A stretch of DNA of 64,000 nucleotides from Aquimarina brevivitae (lineage in GTDB: Bacteria > Bacteroidota > Bacteroidia > Flavobacteriales > Flavobacteriaceae): positions 372,001 through 436,000 of the forward strand of contig NZ_SGXE01000001.1 of the NCBI RefSeq assembly GCF_004216895.1, in the 5' to 3' direction. The stretch's first letter is position 1; every line of letters starts with the position of its first letter. The translations under genes were made by a program, and so were the position numbers. Below are positions 8,689-19,849 of the stretch, one piece after another. Below the pieces are notes generated by a model. The model was not told the DNA's origin and did no database searches. It saw only the letters and a list, made by a program, of their open reading frames with translations.

Positions 8689-9255
8689 ATGAAGTCATTT
8701 CTTTTTCTGATTAGTTCACTACTCCTACTGGTTTCTTGTAAACAGGAACAACAGCAATCTACTAATACGGCTCTGCAGACCATTAAGCCATTAGACAGCT
8801 TATCCAAAAAAACAGCTGGCACTAAATTAAAAACACTCTCCCCTGAGTCCAAGAAAAAAGTCGGATCCTTTGATGACTATCAAAGTTTTGAAGATTTGAT
8901 GATTACTCTAGAAAGTGCGAACCCATATTATATTCAAAAATATGCTGATAGTATTGATATCTTAATTTCTACCGTCCGCGAAAATTTGTCTGAAGATCTA
9001 AAAACAAAACCCATTGAGGCACGTTTAAAACTACTTGTCACCGAATCAGGGCTATTAAAAGATATTGCTAAAGAAAACAAACCGAAGGCAACCGAATTAT
9101 TAAAAGCAAATACTAAACTTATCCTTGCTTATAATAGTCTAGCCATTCAACTCAATGAACTAACACTTGCTATCCCAGAGGATATTGAGAAAGAATTACT
9201 AAGAACAACCAAGAACTTAAGAGATTCCACGCAAATTTTAAAAGATGAAAATTAA
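8689..9255 (+). CDS. Lipoprotein of unknown function
   Basis: 188 residues. The N-terminus is a lipoprotein signal (LLLLVSC, lipidated Cys17), followed by a Gln-rich linker and a helical body rich in Lys, Leu and Glu. No family recognised. The last 11 bases overlap the next gene, a secreted NTF2-like protein, so the two are made together and may act together in the envelope. Confidence 0.7.
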   Translation: MKSFLFLISSLLLLVSCKQEQQQSTNTALQTIKPLDSLSKKTAGTKLKTLSPESKKKVGSFDDYQSFEDLMITLESANPYYIQKYADSIDILISTVRENLSEDLKTKPIEARLKLLVTESGLLKDIAKENKPKATELLKANTKLILAYNSLAIQLNELTLAIPEDIEKELLRTTKNLRDSTQILKDEN

Positions 9256-9754
9256 ACTTACACTTACTTCCTTACTCTTTTTTTTGGGATTGGCCTCTAC
9301 GGTCTTCGCACAAGATGAAAGCCAACAAAAGGTAAATTCTGTATTAGAACAATGGCATAAAGCCGCGGCAGATGCAAATTTTGATGCATACTTTGGGCTA
9401 ATGACCCCTAATTCTATATTTATTGGTACAGACGCTACTGAAAATTGGACTTATCCTGAGTTTAAGGCATTTGCAAAGCCCTACTTTGACAACGGAAAAG
9501 CCTGGAGCTTTACTACTCTTGAGCGTAATATCTTTATCAACAATGCTAAGGATATGGCTTGGTTTGACGAGCTATTACATACGCAAATGGGTATTTGCAG
9601 AGGTAGCGGTGTTCTTGTGCTGCAGGACAATGCCTGGAAAATCCAGCATTATGTCTTATCTATAGCTATACCCAATGCTAACGTAAGTGAAATTACCAAA
9701 CTTAAAAAAGAGTTTGACAATAACCTCATTCAAAAGCTAAGTCAAAATCAATAA
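9245..9754 (+). CDS. Secreted NTF2/SnoaL-like protein
   Basis: 169 residues. A cleavable signal peptide (to VFAQ, about residue 23) is followed by an NTF2-like alpha+beta cone fold: a helical start with VNSVLEQWHKAAADANFDAY, then FIGTDATENW and sheet strands with MAWFDELLH and GVLVLQDNAWKIQHY. This resembles SnoaL-like proteins of unknown substrate. Overlaps the preceding lipoprotein gene by 11 bases. Confidence 0.75.
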   Translation: MKIKLTLTSLLFFLGLASTVFAQDESQQKVNSVLEQWHKAAADANFDAYFGLMTPNSIFIGTDATENWTYPEFKAFAKPYFDNGKAWSFTTLERNIFINNAKDMAWFDELLHTQMGICRGSGVLVLQDNAWKIQHYVLSIAIPNANVSEITKLKKEFDNNLIQKLSQNQ

Positions 9755-9759
9755 AAGTA

Positions 9760-12168
9760 TTAGAGGGTATATTTTAGTGCCAGAATAAAGTTTCTACCGG
9801 CAGCTGCAATACCTGAAGAATACGCTCGATAGCGTTGATCTGTAATATTTTCAATCGAAAATGTCGCTTCCATATGTTCATTAAACTGGTATTGAGATCT
9901 TAAGTTTAGCGTATACCAGGATGGTGAATAGGGATTGCCATTTTCATCCTTAGCATATAAAAAAGCATTATTTTGCTGAGAGGGTGCTAATTCGTCAAAG
10001 TCAAACTGACCGTTGTAAACCGAAAATGCATCAATTTTTAAGCGCTGTGTGGTGTAGGTCAAATGCGTTGCACCAAATTGTGGAGCTACGTGTCTTGACG
10101 GTGCAACAGATCCATCATCTAACTCCTCTTCTCCGCCCACAAAAGTATATTGAGAAGTGAAATCAAAATGTTCTGCAAAATGGTACTTTATCCCAGCTTC
10201 AAATCCGTAAACTGTAGCATTAGCGGCGTTTTGTATCGCTTGTACATTACTTAACTCCCCTTGATAATCAATTTCCGTTTCGCCATTAAGATCAAAATCC
10301 CTTCTTACCAAGGCATTATTCAGAAAGGTAAAGTATGTCGCCAAATCAACAGAAAGATTATCTGCAAAATTTAATCGCAATCCCAATTCACCATTATATG
10401 AATACTCCGGTCGTAAATTTGGATTAGGCACTACTACTGAACCTGGTTCTGAATCAAAAATTTTCCCCACATCATCTACATTGGGTGCTCTAAAAGCAGT
10501 AGAAAAATTCAATTTCCACTGCAGTTTTTCATTAGGTAGCCAACTAAATCCAGCTGTTCCTGTAAGTGCGTCAGTATCTATCTTAGTTTCTTCAAAAGGA
10601 AAATCATAAAATTGAGTATCAAATTCGGCATTGAGAATAATTCGGTTATAGCGTAACCCACCTTGAAAACGAAGTTGGTCACTGAACTTGTGTTTTAAGC
10701 TTGCATACGCTGCGAAGGACTGCCAACTTGATCCATCTGGATAACGCGAAGGAGCAGCTTGTACATCACCAGTGTTTATATTCAATGTAGAGCCTTCAGA
10801 AAATACGTTGTTTAAAATATACTCTAAACCATAGTACAAAGAAATCCGTTCGCTGAACTTTTTTTCAAAATCAAAATTTAGCGTATAGGCGTCTACTTGC
10901 TCTTGAGTCCGTTCTAAAAAATCACTTCCGAAATTACGATCATTTCTACTTTCTTCAAAATATTGATAGGCTCCGGTTACCTTTAATTGATTGTACAAAA
11001 TACTTCTGGATTTATGATACACTTGTAAGTTACCCATAAACCAGCGTTGCGGGCCATAATACCATTCTGACGAACGTAAATTGCCATTGCGTCTTCTGAT
11101 TAATCGATCGTATCTCGGGTAATCCGAAGTAGTTGAATAGAGCAGTCCTAAGTTCATATCCCAATTTTCATTAGGTACATAGTCAATTTTTTGTAAAAAA
11201 TTGATTTGCTCATACCCGGTAAACCGTTGTTTTTCGGGGTCATTATTCTGAACAACAACGTCTTCGCCATTGATTTGTTCCACATATTCCGGTCGTAAGT
11301 AATCGTCTGGTCCGTGGCTACCCATTTTTAAATCATCAAAATCGGTATAGCTAACACTAGTTAAAAAGGCCCATTTTTCTAGTCCATAATTAAAATCGAT
11401 ATGACCTGTTTTCTCATTACTTGCACTTGCATATCTTGTAGTTACAGATCCCTTTAAGTAGGCTTTATCATTAAGACCAAATGAGGGCTGCTTGGTATAA
11501 AAATTCATTACCCCACCCACTGCATCACTACCATATACCACCGAACCGGGGCCTAAAATAACTTCTGTTCGTTCTATAGCAAAAGGATCTATAGCAATCA
11601 CATTTTGGATATTTCCTCCCCTAAAAATAGCCGTGTTCATTCGTACACCATCCACCGCAATCAACAATCGATTGGTGGAAAATCCGCGAATCATAGGGCT
11701 TCCTCCTCCTAACTGACTTTTCTGCACAAAAACCTGTCCACTATTCTGCAATAAATCCGCAGATGTTTGTGGCGTATTAAACGCTATCTCTTCAGAACCA
11801 ATACTCACTATCTTTTGTGAGATATCTTTTTGTTCTTGTTTCCATTTTGAAACGGAAATAATTACCTCGGATAAGGCGTTTTCGTCATTTTCCAAAAAGA
11901 CTTTGTAATTGAGTTTTTTCAGTTTAGACTTACGTATCCAAAAGGTTTTGTGAGCCACATAAGAAAAGTAAATGAGTGCATTTGGATTAAATTTAGTAAG
12001 GTCAGCCTTTCCATCAAAATCAGTTATCGTACTTACGGATTTGATTTCATTATATATAGCCACATCAGGCAACGGATCACCGGTAGCCTTGTCATAGACG
12101 GTTACAGTCTGTGCTGTGGCCCAATTACTGAAAATGGTAATGATAGCTGTTATAAAAAGTACTCGCAT
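9760..12168 (-). CDS. TonB-dependent outer-membrane receptor, heme/iron receptor-like
   Basis: 802 residues. A signal peptide (to about residue 19) is followed by a carboxypeptidase-like regulatory beta-domain (about 20-95), a plug domain (about 115-225) and a 22-strand barrel with the final TM strand ending in Leu. The plug carries GGGSPMIRGFSTNRLLIAVD and VRMNTAIFRGGNIQNVIAID, followed by GPGSVVYGSDAVGGVMNFYT. This arrangement is close to the HmuR/hemoglobin-receptor group, so heme or another iron source is the likely cargo, but substrate is inferred only. The barrel end LENFSIENITDQRYR-type segment is typical. It starts 5 bases after recO and is the last gene of the porZ-recO run. Confidence 0.88.
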   Translation of the reverse strand: MRVLFITAIITIFSNWATAQTVTVYDKATGDPLPDVAIYNEIKSVSTITDFDGKADLTKFNPNALIYFSYVAHKTFWIRKSKLKKLNYKVFLENDENALSEVIISVSKWKQEQKDISQKIVSIGSEEIAFNTPQTSADLLQNSGQVFVQKSQLGGGSPMIRGFSTNRLLIAVDGVRMNTAIFRGGNIQNVIAIDPFAIERTEVILGPGSVVYGSDAVGGVMNFYTKQPSFGLNDKAYLKGSVTTRYASASNEKTGHIDFNYGLEKWAFLTSVSYTDFDDLKMGSHGPDDYLRPEYVEQINGEDVVVQNNDPEKQRFTGYEQINFLQKIDYVPNENWDMNLGLLYSTTSDYPRYDRLIRRRNGNLRSSEWYYGPQRWFMGNLQVYHKSRSILYNQLKVTGAYQYFEESRNDRNFGSDFLERTQEQVDAYTLNFDFEKKFSERISLYYGLEYILNNVFSEGSTLNINTGDVQAAPSRYPDGSSWQSFAAYASLKHKFSDQLRFQGGLRYNRIILNAEFDTQFYDFPFEETKIDTDALTGTAGFSWLPNEKLQWKLNFSTAFRAPNVDDVGKIFDSEPGSVVVPNPNLRPEYSYNGELGLRLNFADNLSVDLATYFTFLNNALVRRDFDLNGETEIDYQGELSNVQAIQNAANATVYGFEAGIKYHFAEHFDFTSQYTFVGGEEELDDGSVAPSRHVAPQFGATHLTYTTQRLKIDAFSVYNGQFDFDELAPSQQNNAFLYAKDENGNPYSPSWYTLNLRSQYQFNEHMEATFSIENITDQRYRAYSSGIAAAGRNFILALKYTL

Positions 12169-12173
12169 GTACG

Positions 12174-12893
12174 TTATTTAAATAATTCGTTAAGGACTGA
12201 CAACGATTTTGGCTTTGTAAAGCCGTGCAAATGTAATTCATAATATATTAGCAACAAATCTAAAAGGGAAGCCCTTATTTTCTTGGTTAATTTAGTATCA
12301 GAACATTCCTCAAAAGTCGTGCCCAAAAACTGCTTAAAAAATTGAACGGATTCGCCGGTATAGCACAGCTTATCCGTTGGATGCTCCTCGAAACAACCTT
12401 CTTGTAGATTAAAATAGGAGGCTTCAATAGTTGAAGTATCTGGATAAAAACCTAAATATTGAGATAACTTTATTAAAAAAGCAATATGAAAATTAGCAAT
12501 TGCCTCTTGATTATCCAACCATCGAAATGAAGTTGCTAAAAAATCATATAAAGCAGTATTGGTCTCTTCCTCTTTAATCGCATTTTTGAGGATATCTGCT
12601 AAAAAAAAGACCATTGCGTTTTTGACAAAATCGACCTGTAGTGATTTATAGGGATATAATATCTTAGCTTCTCGTAACCTTTCTAATGTTCCTTTATCTT
12701 TATGTACGGCTTCAATTTCTAACAAAGATAAGGGTTGAAACAACGAAGATTTCAGCTTTCCTTTTTTGGATTTAAGAATTCCGCGAAGTAAATAAGACCG
12801 CAAACCACTGCTTTTGGTATACAGTTTAACGATAAGGTCAGCCTCACTATATTTTAACGATTGCAACACAATCGCTTCTGTTTTGATTAGCAT
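12174..12893 (-). CDS. recO: DNA repair protein RecO
   Basis: 239 residues, the usual length. The N-terminal OB fold begins with LIKTEAIVLQSLKYSEADLI and GLRSYLLRGILKSKKGK; a helical C-terminal part follows. RecO loads RecA onto SSB-coated DNA with RecR in recombinational repair. Only two cysteines are present in the region where many RecO proteins bind zinc with four. Its start codon overlaps the porZ stop by one base (TAATG), so it is translated from the porZ transcript. Confidence 0.93.
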   Translation of the reverse strand: MLIKTEAIVLQSLKYSEADLIVKLYTKSSGLRSYLLRGILKSKKGKLKSSLFQPLSLLEIEAVHKDKGTLERLREAKILYPYKSLQVDFVKNAMVFFLADILKNAIKEEETNTALYDFLATSFRWLDNQEAIANFHIAFLIKLSQYLGFYPDTSTIEASYFNLQEGCFEEHPTDKLCYTGESVQFFKQFLGTTFEECSDTKLTKKIRASLLDLLLIYYELHLHGFTKPKSLSVLNELFK

Positions 12894-15172
12894 TAACGTA
12901 CGATCAATAGTTTGGTTACAGTAGTTTCGGTAGCGTCAGCAGCTGTAATTAAAATCAAATAAACTCCAGAAGCTACCTTATGCTTACCAAAGGCTCGGGT
13001 ATCCCACTGAATGCTACCGCCTTGACTTACTTCTTCATAGACTAAATTACCCTCAATATCGGTAATCTTTACATTGGCCCGACTGGTTAACCCACGGATC
13101 GTAACTCGACCTGTATACCCAGGTCTCACAGGATTAGGAAAAGCAACTACTTCATTTAAGCTTTCTGTTGGTCCGGTAGCGGTTCCCTTATACTCCAATA
13201 GACCATTTTCGGTGGCGAAATATACTGCTCCATTAGAATCGTCTATCGTTACGTCCAACACATTATTGGAAGGCAAAGGGGAATTACTTTTGGTAAAATG
13301 TTGTAAAGTTTCTTGTCCATCGGCAGAAAGGTAAAATACCCCTGAAAAACTAGTAGCTACCCACTTGTTATTCGCTCCATCCACCTCTATGTCTGTTATA
13401 AATTGATCAAAAAGTAGTTCTTGTGGCACCCCCTCATTATCTAATATGATAATCTGTTGTGCTTGCGGATTAGGGTCATCAAAAGCACGAGAGATATTAA
13501 AAACAACACGTATGCCCTGGCTAGTACCCACCCATAATTGATTATTCTGATCAATTTCTAAGGTTTGTACATTATTGCTTGGTAGATTAGCACCTTCTGC
13601 TTCACCTGAGATTCTAATTAACCTACCGTCTCTTTCGCGATACCCTACGATTCCATTAATGTAAGTACCTAAAAAAACATTGCCAGCTCTATCCAATTCG
13701 ATTTCACTGAATCCAAGGTCTCGTTCCGTATCTGGGATTACGGCATTAAGATTCACATTAACCGTTTGCGCTGTTTCTGGATCAAAAAGTTTTAAGCCAT
13801 TATTAACCCGAGCATTGGTAATCCATAGATCTCCATCATTCTTAAAAGCCGCACCGTTGAGACGCACCACCTGATCTCCTGGCACTAGCGTTTCAAATCC
13901 ACTGTTGGTAGTATTATACAATTGAACTGCTTCATTATTCTGAATTTGTAATAACCCATCTTGAAAACTACTGATAAATACTTCTTCTGGATCCTCTGGA
14001 TTTATGGTGATATAACTTAGGGAAGTTGCGCCCAAAACTTGTTCTTTAGGAATATTTATCCATTGATCTTGCTGTAAACGACTGATACCCCTTTGTTGTA
14101 AAGGGAAAGGATTATAAGAGCCACTATAGGCACCATATACCACCCAAAGGTTATCATTTTGGGCCTCCACCACAAATGGATCATTGTTTAAAGGTCCTGA
14201 AGGACTCAATGACTGGCTTGTAGTAGTATCTGATATCGCAACTTGAAGCAAACCAGATTCTTGTGTCCCTAAATACCAATTGCCCTCAACTACTATAGCA
14301 ACATTCATTGCAAACGATAAACTTGCCGAACTTGAAATCGTGTTATTTTGAAGAAAATTAGAGGAATATGTCGAAGCGTTTACGGCAGAAGTTACCTGCA
14401 ATTCATCATCAATAATTTTAATAGCCGATATTGGCGTAGCATTATTAATCACCGTATTGAGCCCATTACCATCCCAGGTTCTTATCAGCGTTTCATTCTC
14501 CCATACCACGATTTGATCATCTAATGCATATACTCCGTTAAGTGCACCTGGACTAAGCATGTTCCAGGCGGTAAAATCAACTAAATTAGGACTATTGACA
14601 TCTGCCGAAAGTAGTCCCTCGGTAGAAGAAGAAACAAAGATTTGATTATTACTTACGGTTACTCCGGTAATATTAATTTGAGATCCTCCAGGACCAATAA
14701 AAAAGGTATCTCCAAACTCAATATTTGATAAATTAAACTCCACAACACCAAAGCCTGTTGCAATAAACAGTACATCCTGGTATTCATAAAATTGATTAAT
14801 ACTTTTTCTAGTTGGAGCTATGGTTGGCTTATTGAGAATATCCACAAATGTGCTAACGGCTCCGTTATCAAACACCACCTGAATCGTACCTGTCGTATAA
14901 CCAAGGACTAAAACTTCATAAGAAGTACTGTAATAAATTGATGAGATCTTATCCCCAGAAAGCCCCTGCACTGAGGTTATGGTTTGGGATGTACCCGTTG
15001 AAACATCATAGATAAAAACTGAGTTATCTGCTATAGCGTGTATTGTGTTATCGGTATAAAAAACATCGTTGATAGTAAAATAAGAGTAGTGAGCTGTCCA
15101 TTGATTCTCAAAATTCTGTGCAAAAATTGAAAGTGGAAATAGTACTAGAATAATAATTTTAAGCAAACGCAT
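12893..15172 (-). CDS. porZ: PorZ, T9SS component with beta-propellers and C-terminal domain
   Basis: 759 residues. A signal peptide (to FAQ, residue 19) is followed by two beta-propeller regions with repeated Trp/Asp-rich blades (for example LWVVYGAYSG, LWITNARVNNG, QLWVGTSQGIRVVF) and a C-terminal T9SS sorting-type beta-sandwich starting near VVAFPNPVRPG. PorZ sits on the cell surface and works in the attachment complex that cleaves sorting domains and joins cargo to anionic LPS. Linked to recO here, with one-base overlap. Its presence shows that the organism runs a T9SS, consistent with the sorting domain on the 23356 peptidase. Confidence 0.88.
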   Translation of the reverse strand: MRLLKIIILVLFPLSIFAQNFENQWTAHYSYFTINDVFYTDNTIHAIADNSVFIYDVSTGTSQTITSVQGLSGDKISSIYYSTSYEVLVLGYTTGTIQVVFDNGAVSTFVDILNKPTIAPTRKSINQFYEYQDVLFIATGFGVVEFNLSNIEFGDTFFIGPGGSQINITGVTVSNNQIFVSSSTEGLLSADVNSPNLVDFTAWNMLSPGALNGVYALDDQIVVWENETLIRTWDGNGLNTVINNATPISAIKIIDDELQVTSAVNASTYSSNFLQNNTISSSASLSFAMNVAIVVEGNWYLGTQESGLLQVAISDTTTSQSLSPSGPLNNDPFVVEAQNDNLWVVYGAYSGSYNPFPLQQRGISRLQQDQWINIPKEQVLGATSLSYITINPEDPEEVFISSFQDGLLQIQNNEAVQLYNTTNSGFETLVPGDQVVRLNGAAFKNDGDLWITNARVNNGLKLFDPETAQTVNVNLNAVIPDTERDLGFSEIELDRAGNVFLGTYINGIVGYRERDGRLIRISGEAEGANLPSNNVQTLEIDQNNQLWVGTSQGIRVVFNISRAFDDPNPQAQQIIILDNEGVPQELLFDQFITDIEVDGANNKWVATSFSGVFYLSADGQETLQHFTKSNSPLPSNNVLDVTIDDSNGAVYFATENGLLEYKGTATGPTESLNEVVAFPNPVRPGYTGRVTIRGLTSRANVKITDIEGNLVYEEVSQGGSIQWDTRAFGKHKVASGVYLILITAADATETTVTKLLIVR

Positions 15173-15203
15173 ATATCAAGTATGTAAACGGCTAAATTAC
15201 TAA

Positions 15204-15698
15204 TTATAAAAGTTCTTTTTTCATTTTACAACGTTCTATTGAGTCTTTTGCTCTGGTTACCATGTTTTTATCCAAGGTTTTTAAGGCTGCCTTTTTGTAA
15301 TACGCGATAGCTTCTTCCATATTGCCTTGCTGCTCATACATAATGGCGTATTCATTAAAAATGGTAGCTTTGGTAATACCAGGTATCTGTAATGCAGTAT
15401 CTAATAGCTCCTTCAATTCATCCCACTTTTGAAGTGTAGACAACAGCACCGCATAATTATAATAGACACTAGGATACATAGGACTTTTTTCTAAACACAA
15501 TTTATACAAGGTCTCCCCTTTTTCGAACTCTTTGAACTTAACCTCATATAAATATCCTAAATGATTATATGCTTTTCCAAAATTAGGATCGATATCAATT
15601 ATTTTTTCTAGGGTATTGGTAGCAGCATCATAATGCCCTTGCCTAATATCTTCATTAGCGTGATGAAGCATTTCTTCTAATTTTGTAAGATGATCCAT
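15204..15698 (-). CDS. TPR-repeat protein
   Basis: 164 residues, no signal peptide. At least three TPR units are readable: HYDAATNTLEKIIDIDPNFG, AYNHLGYLYEVKFKEFEKGE and ATIFNEYAIMYEQQGNMEEA. It probably binds protein partners in the cytoplasm; partner unknown. Lies 22 bases downstream of the DUF4136 lipoprotein gene and upstream of porZ, so possibly one transcript. Confidence 0.8.
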   Translation of the reverse strand: MDHLTKLEEMLHHANEDIRQGHYDAATNTLEKIIDIDPNFGKAYNHLGYLYEVKFKEFEKGETLYKLCLEKSPMYPSVYYNYAVLLSTLQKWDELKELLDTALQIPGITKATIFNEYAIMYEQQGNMEEAIAYYKKAALKTLDKNMVTRAKDSIERCKMKKELL

Positions 15699-15720
15699 GG
15701 CCTTTTATTTTTTAATGTAG

Positions 15721-16251
15721 CTATTCATTCCTTGTTGGAGGGTATTTCTTAAAGATCTTTAAAAGCAGGCGCTCAAAAATTTGCTTTTTAGTATTTGGAG
15801 AAGCACCCTGATTAAACTTTTGCTCGGCAATGGCTTGCCATTTCAAATCATTCTCTTTTGCATCTACCAAGTCAACAGTCAATTCTAGATAAGTTACTGG
15901 CCCTCCTATTGGAATCGCGCCGCCGACCCCTACATTAACAGCGCCACCACCGCTACCAACACCTACACCGATGCTATTGTTTGATGCTCTCTTAAAAGTA
16001 GCCGTATTAAAATTGATATAAACATCCGGGTTTTCAGAAAACTCGAAGCCCTTGGCCTGCAAAACACTTTTGGTAAGCTCCAGTAGGCGCTCTTCATCCA
16101 ATTCACTTAGGCCCGTAGCAAGATCAGGATAAAATCCAAAAGTCTGGTATTTGGTAAAATCCTGTGTATCATCGTAATCATAAACCACTCTGGTGGACCC
16201 ACAAGACACAAACAATACCGTTAGAAAAAGTAAATTGATATATTTTAACAT
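15721..16251 (-). CDS. DUF4136 lipoprotein
   Basis: 176 residues. Lipobox TVLFVSC with Cys17, then the DUF4136 fold: YDDTQDFTKYQTFGFYP at the start, DEERLLELTKSVLQAKGF, PDVYINFN and a glycine-rich loop (IGVGVGSGGGAVNVGVGG). Members are small envelope lipoproteins without a known function. Possibly cotranscribed with the TPR gene that follows. Confidence 0.85.
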   Translation of the reverse strand: MLKYINLLFLTVLFVSCGSTRVVYDYDDTQDFTKYQTFGFYPDLATGLSELDEERLLELTKSVLQAKGFEFSENPDVYINFNTATFKRASNNSIGVGVGSGGGAVNVGVGGAIPIGGPVTYLELTVDLVDAKENDLKWQAIAEQKFNQGASPNTKKQIFERLLLKIFKKYPPTRNE

Positions 16252-16330
16252 AAAGCTTCGTATTAGATATCGATACTATAAAAATAAACAACTTATTGCA
16301 TTCTTCGTCATCCTTATTCCCCAAGACATA

Positions 16331-16370
16331 AAAAAAGCCATTAGCTTTTCATCGCTAACGGCTTTTGTTT
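16331..16370. terminator. Bidirectional terminator between gdhA and the DUF4136 promoter region
   Basis: A 13-bp stem with one mismatch (16333-16345 with 16354-16366, loop TTTTCATC) has A-tracts on the left and T-tracts on the right. It can stop gdhA transcripts on the minus strand and any plus-strand transcript. Confidence 0.75.
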
Positions 16371-16392
16371 TAATTTTGGTATCGTCTTGATA

Positions 16393-17748
<1,356 letters not shown>

Positions 17749-17784
17749 TTAAAATATTCTTAATTATTTGTTTAATCTTAAGGC

Positions 17785-17792
17785 CAAAGATA
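17785..17792 (-). promoter_or_regulatory. Candidate -7 box of gdhA
   Basis: On the minus strand this reads TATCTTTG, matching TAnnTTTG, about 50 bases before the gdhA start. No TTTG at the expected distance, so the promoter may be weak or activated. Confidence 0.4.
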
Positions 17793-17837
17793 TGATATTC
17801 TTAAAATATTGTGTCTATATTTTTAAATATAATAATA

Positions 17838-18980
17838 TTAACCTATTGCATTTTTTAAGTCTTCAATCAAGTCCGTTACATCCTCAATGCCTACACTCAA
17901 TCGTATCAATGAATCCGTAACACCGATTTTTTGTCGTTCTTCATACGGAATTGATGCATGCGTCATAGTAGCCGGATGTCCGGCAAGACTCTCTACACCT
18001 CCTAGTGATTCTGCCAGGGTAAATACCTTTAATTTTTCTAATATACTGACTGCACTGGCTGAAGTATCCTGCTTAGTCGAAAAAGAAATCATCCCACCAT
18101 AACCATTCATCTGCTCTTTTGCGATATGATGATTAGGATGGTCTATAAATCCCGGCCAATACACTTTAGCAACTTTGGCGTTTGATTTTAAATAGTTAGC
18201 GACTGCTTCCCCATTTTCACAATGACGTTGCATACGTACGTGCAATGTTTTTATGCCTCTTAGTACCAAAAAGCAATCTTGAGGACCACAAATAGCCCCT
18301 GAAGCATTTTGAATAAAATACAACCTATCCGCCAAAGATTTTTCCTTTACTACCAAAGCTCCTAAAACAACATCACTATGACCACCCAAATATTTGGTAG
18401 CGCTATGCATTACAATATCTGCACCTAAATCAAGGGGCTGTTGTAAATATGGCGTTGCAAACGTATTATCCACCGCTAACCATACTTTATTTTTTTTTGC
18501 AATTTTTGATAAAGCTTGGATATCAATGATATTCATCATTGGATTGGTAGGGGTCTCTGCCCAAATCAAAGCCGTATTATCATTGATAAATTGCTCAATT
18601 TGATGCACATTTTCCATGCCTACAAAATGAAATTTAATTCCAAAATCTTCAAAGATCCTGGTAAATAACCGGTACGTACCTCCGTATAGATCATTAGTAG
18701 AAATCACTTCATCCCCTGGTTTCAATAGTTTCATCACTGCATCAATCGCTGCCAGTCCAGAACCAAAGGCTAATCCATAGCTTCCATTTTCTATACTAGC
18801 CAAAGCGTTTTCGAGCGCACTCCTGGTAGGGTTATGCGAACGACTATATTCAAATCCCTGGTGTTGTCCGGGACTGGATTGCGCATACGTGGTAGTTTGA
18901 TATATAGGAGGCATTACCGCTCCATATGCAGGATCGAGTTGTTGCCCGCCGTGAATTGTTTTGGTATTAAATTTCATCAA
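17838..18980 (-). CDS. Cystathionine gamma-synthase/lyase-type PLP enzyme
   Basis: 380 residues, a fold type I enzyme of trans-sulfuration. The PLP lysine is Lys196 in MHSATKYLGGHSDVV. Other family marks are YSRSHNPTRSALE (about 45-57), FGSGLAAIDAV (72-82), ETPTNPMM (142-149), AVDNTFATPYLQ (169-180) and SLGGVESLAGHPATMTH near the C-terminus. The sequence does not separate cystathionine gamma-synthase from gamma-lyase with certainty. Monocistronic, downstream of the divergent DUF3298 gene. Confidence 0.9.
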   Translation of the reverse strand: MMKFNTKTIHGGQQLDPAYGAVMPPIYQTTTYAQSSPGQHQGFEYSRSHNPTRSALENALASIENGSYGLAFGSGLAAIDAVMKLLKPGDEVISTNDLYGGTYRLFTRIFEDFGIKFHFVGMENVHQIEQFINDNTALIWAETPTNPMMNIIDIQALSKIAKKNKVWLAVDNTFATPYLQQPLDLGADIVMHSATKYLGGHSDVVLGALVVKEKSLADRLYFIQNASGAICGPQDCFLVLRGIKTLHVRMQRHCENGEAVANYLKSNAKVAKVYWPGFIDHPNHHIAKEQMNGYGGMISFSTKQDTSASAVSILEKLKVFTLAESLGGVESLAGHPATMTHASIPYEERQKIGVTDSLIRLSVGIEDVTDLIEDLKNAIG

Positions 18981-19072
18981 TAGTTGTGTGAGACTCCTAG
19001 ATTATAATAGCTAAAGCTAACAAAAATAAAATTTAATTCCGTCTAATCACATTGGTTTACTACCTTTAGTAG

Positions 19073-19849
19073 ATGATTAACAATAATATGATCCCAAAGC
19101 CCTTACCACTAGCCATAGCAGTGATCCTTCTTTTAATCAGTTGTCAAAGAAAGGAAGCGTTAACTTTTGAAGAGCAAAGACTTGGTACAAGTATACTACC
19201 GGTATGCAAAGAAACAACCTGCGCTAATATTTCGATAAAAATGATACATGCTATAGGGAAATCATCTACAGCAAGTATGATTAATAATTTTATGGAACAC
19301 AAAATATGTAATGTATTATCGGTTGGACTCCAAGAGCAGCAACCCACAATCGAAAATGCTATAAAGACTTTCAACGATTTTTATTTAGAACAAAAAGGAA
19401 TCTATGCTACAGAAAGCGCACCCTACGAAGCTGAACTTACTCAAGAAATCACCTTTAACTCTACAAACCTTATTAGTACTGCTATAGATTACTATACCTA
19501 TACCGGTGGTGCTCACGGGTATGGCGGTGTTCTGTTTATAAATTTTAATCCACAAACCGGCGAACACTTAACACACACAACTTTATTAAAAGATAAGAAA
19601 GCCTTCAGTGCATATGCCGAACAGATTTTTCGATCAAAATTTAATATCCCAGAAACGGCATCGATTAATAGCACCGGTTTTTTCTTCGAAGAAGATCGTT
19701 TTGCGCTACCCGAAAATATTGGTATTACCAAAGAGGAGGTGGTTTTATATTACAACACCTACGAAATTAGCTCTTACGCAGATGGACCTGTAGCCTTAAA
19801 ATTACCGAAAAAAGAGGTTTCTGCTTTTTTTAAGTATGATATCTTATAG
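19073..19849 (+). CDS. Lipoprotein with DUF4163/DUF3298 domains
   Basis: 258 residues. The signal ends in LLLISC (Cys24); ATG at 19088 is an alternative start that also leaves a signal. The body has the DUF4163 strand-helix start and the DUF3298 hallmark YTGGAHGYGG near residue 143, followed by FNPQTGEHL and a C-terminal YNTYEISSYADGP. Same layout as Bacillus RsiV, whose outer domain binds lysozyme, but no sigma factor is adjacent here and function is unknown. Its last 6 bases overlap the convergent DinB gene. Confidence 0.85.
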   Translation: MINNNMIPKPLPLAIAVILLLISCQRKEALTFEEQRLGTSILPVCKETTCANISIKMIHAIGKSSTASMINNFMEHKICNVLSVGLQEQQPTIENAIKTFNDFYLEQKGIYATESAPYEAELTQEITFNSTNLISTAIDYYTYTGGAHGYGGVLFINFNPQTGEHLTHTTLLKDKKAFSAYAEQIFRSKFNIPETASINSTGFFFEEDRFALPENIGITKEEVVLYYNTYEISSYADGPVALKLPKKEVSAFFKYDIL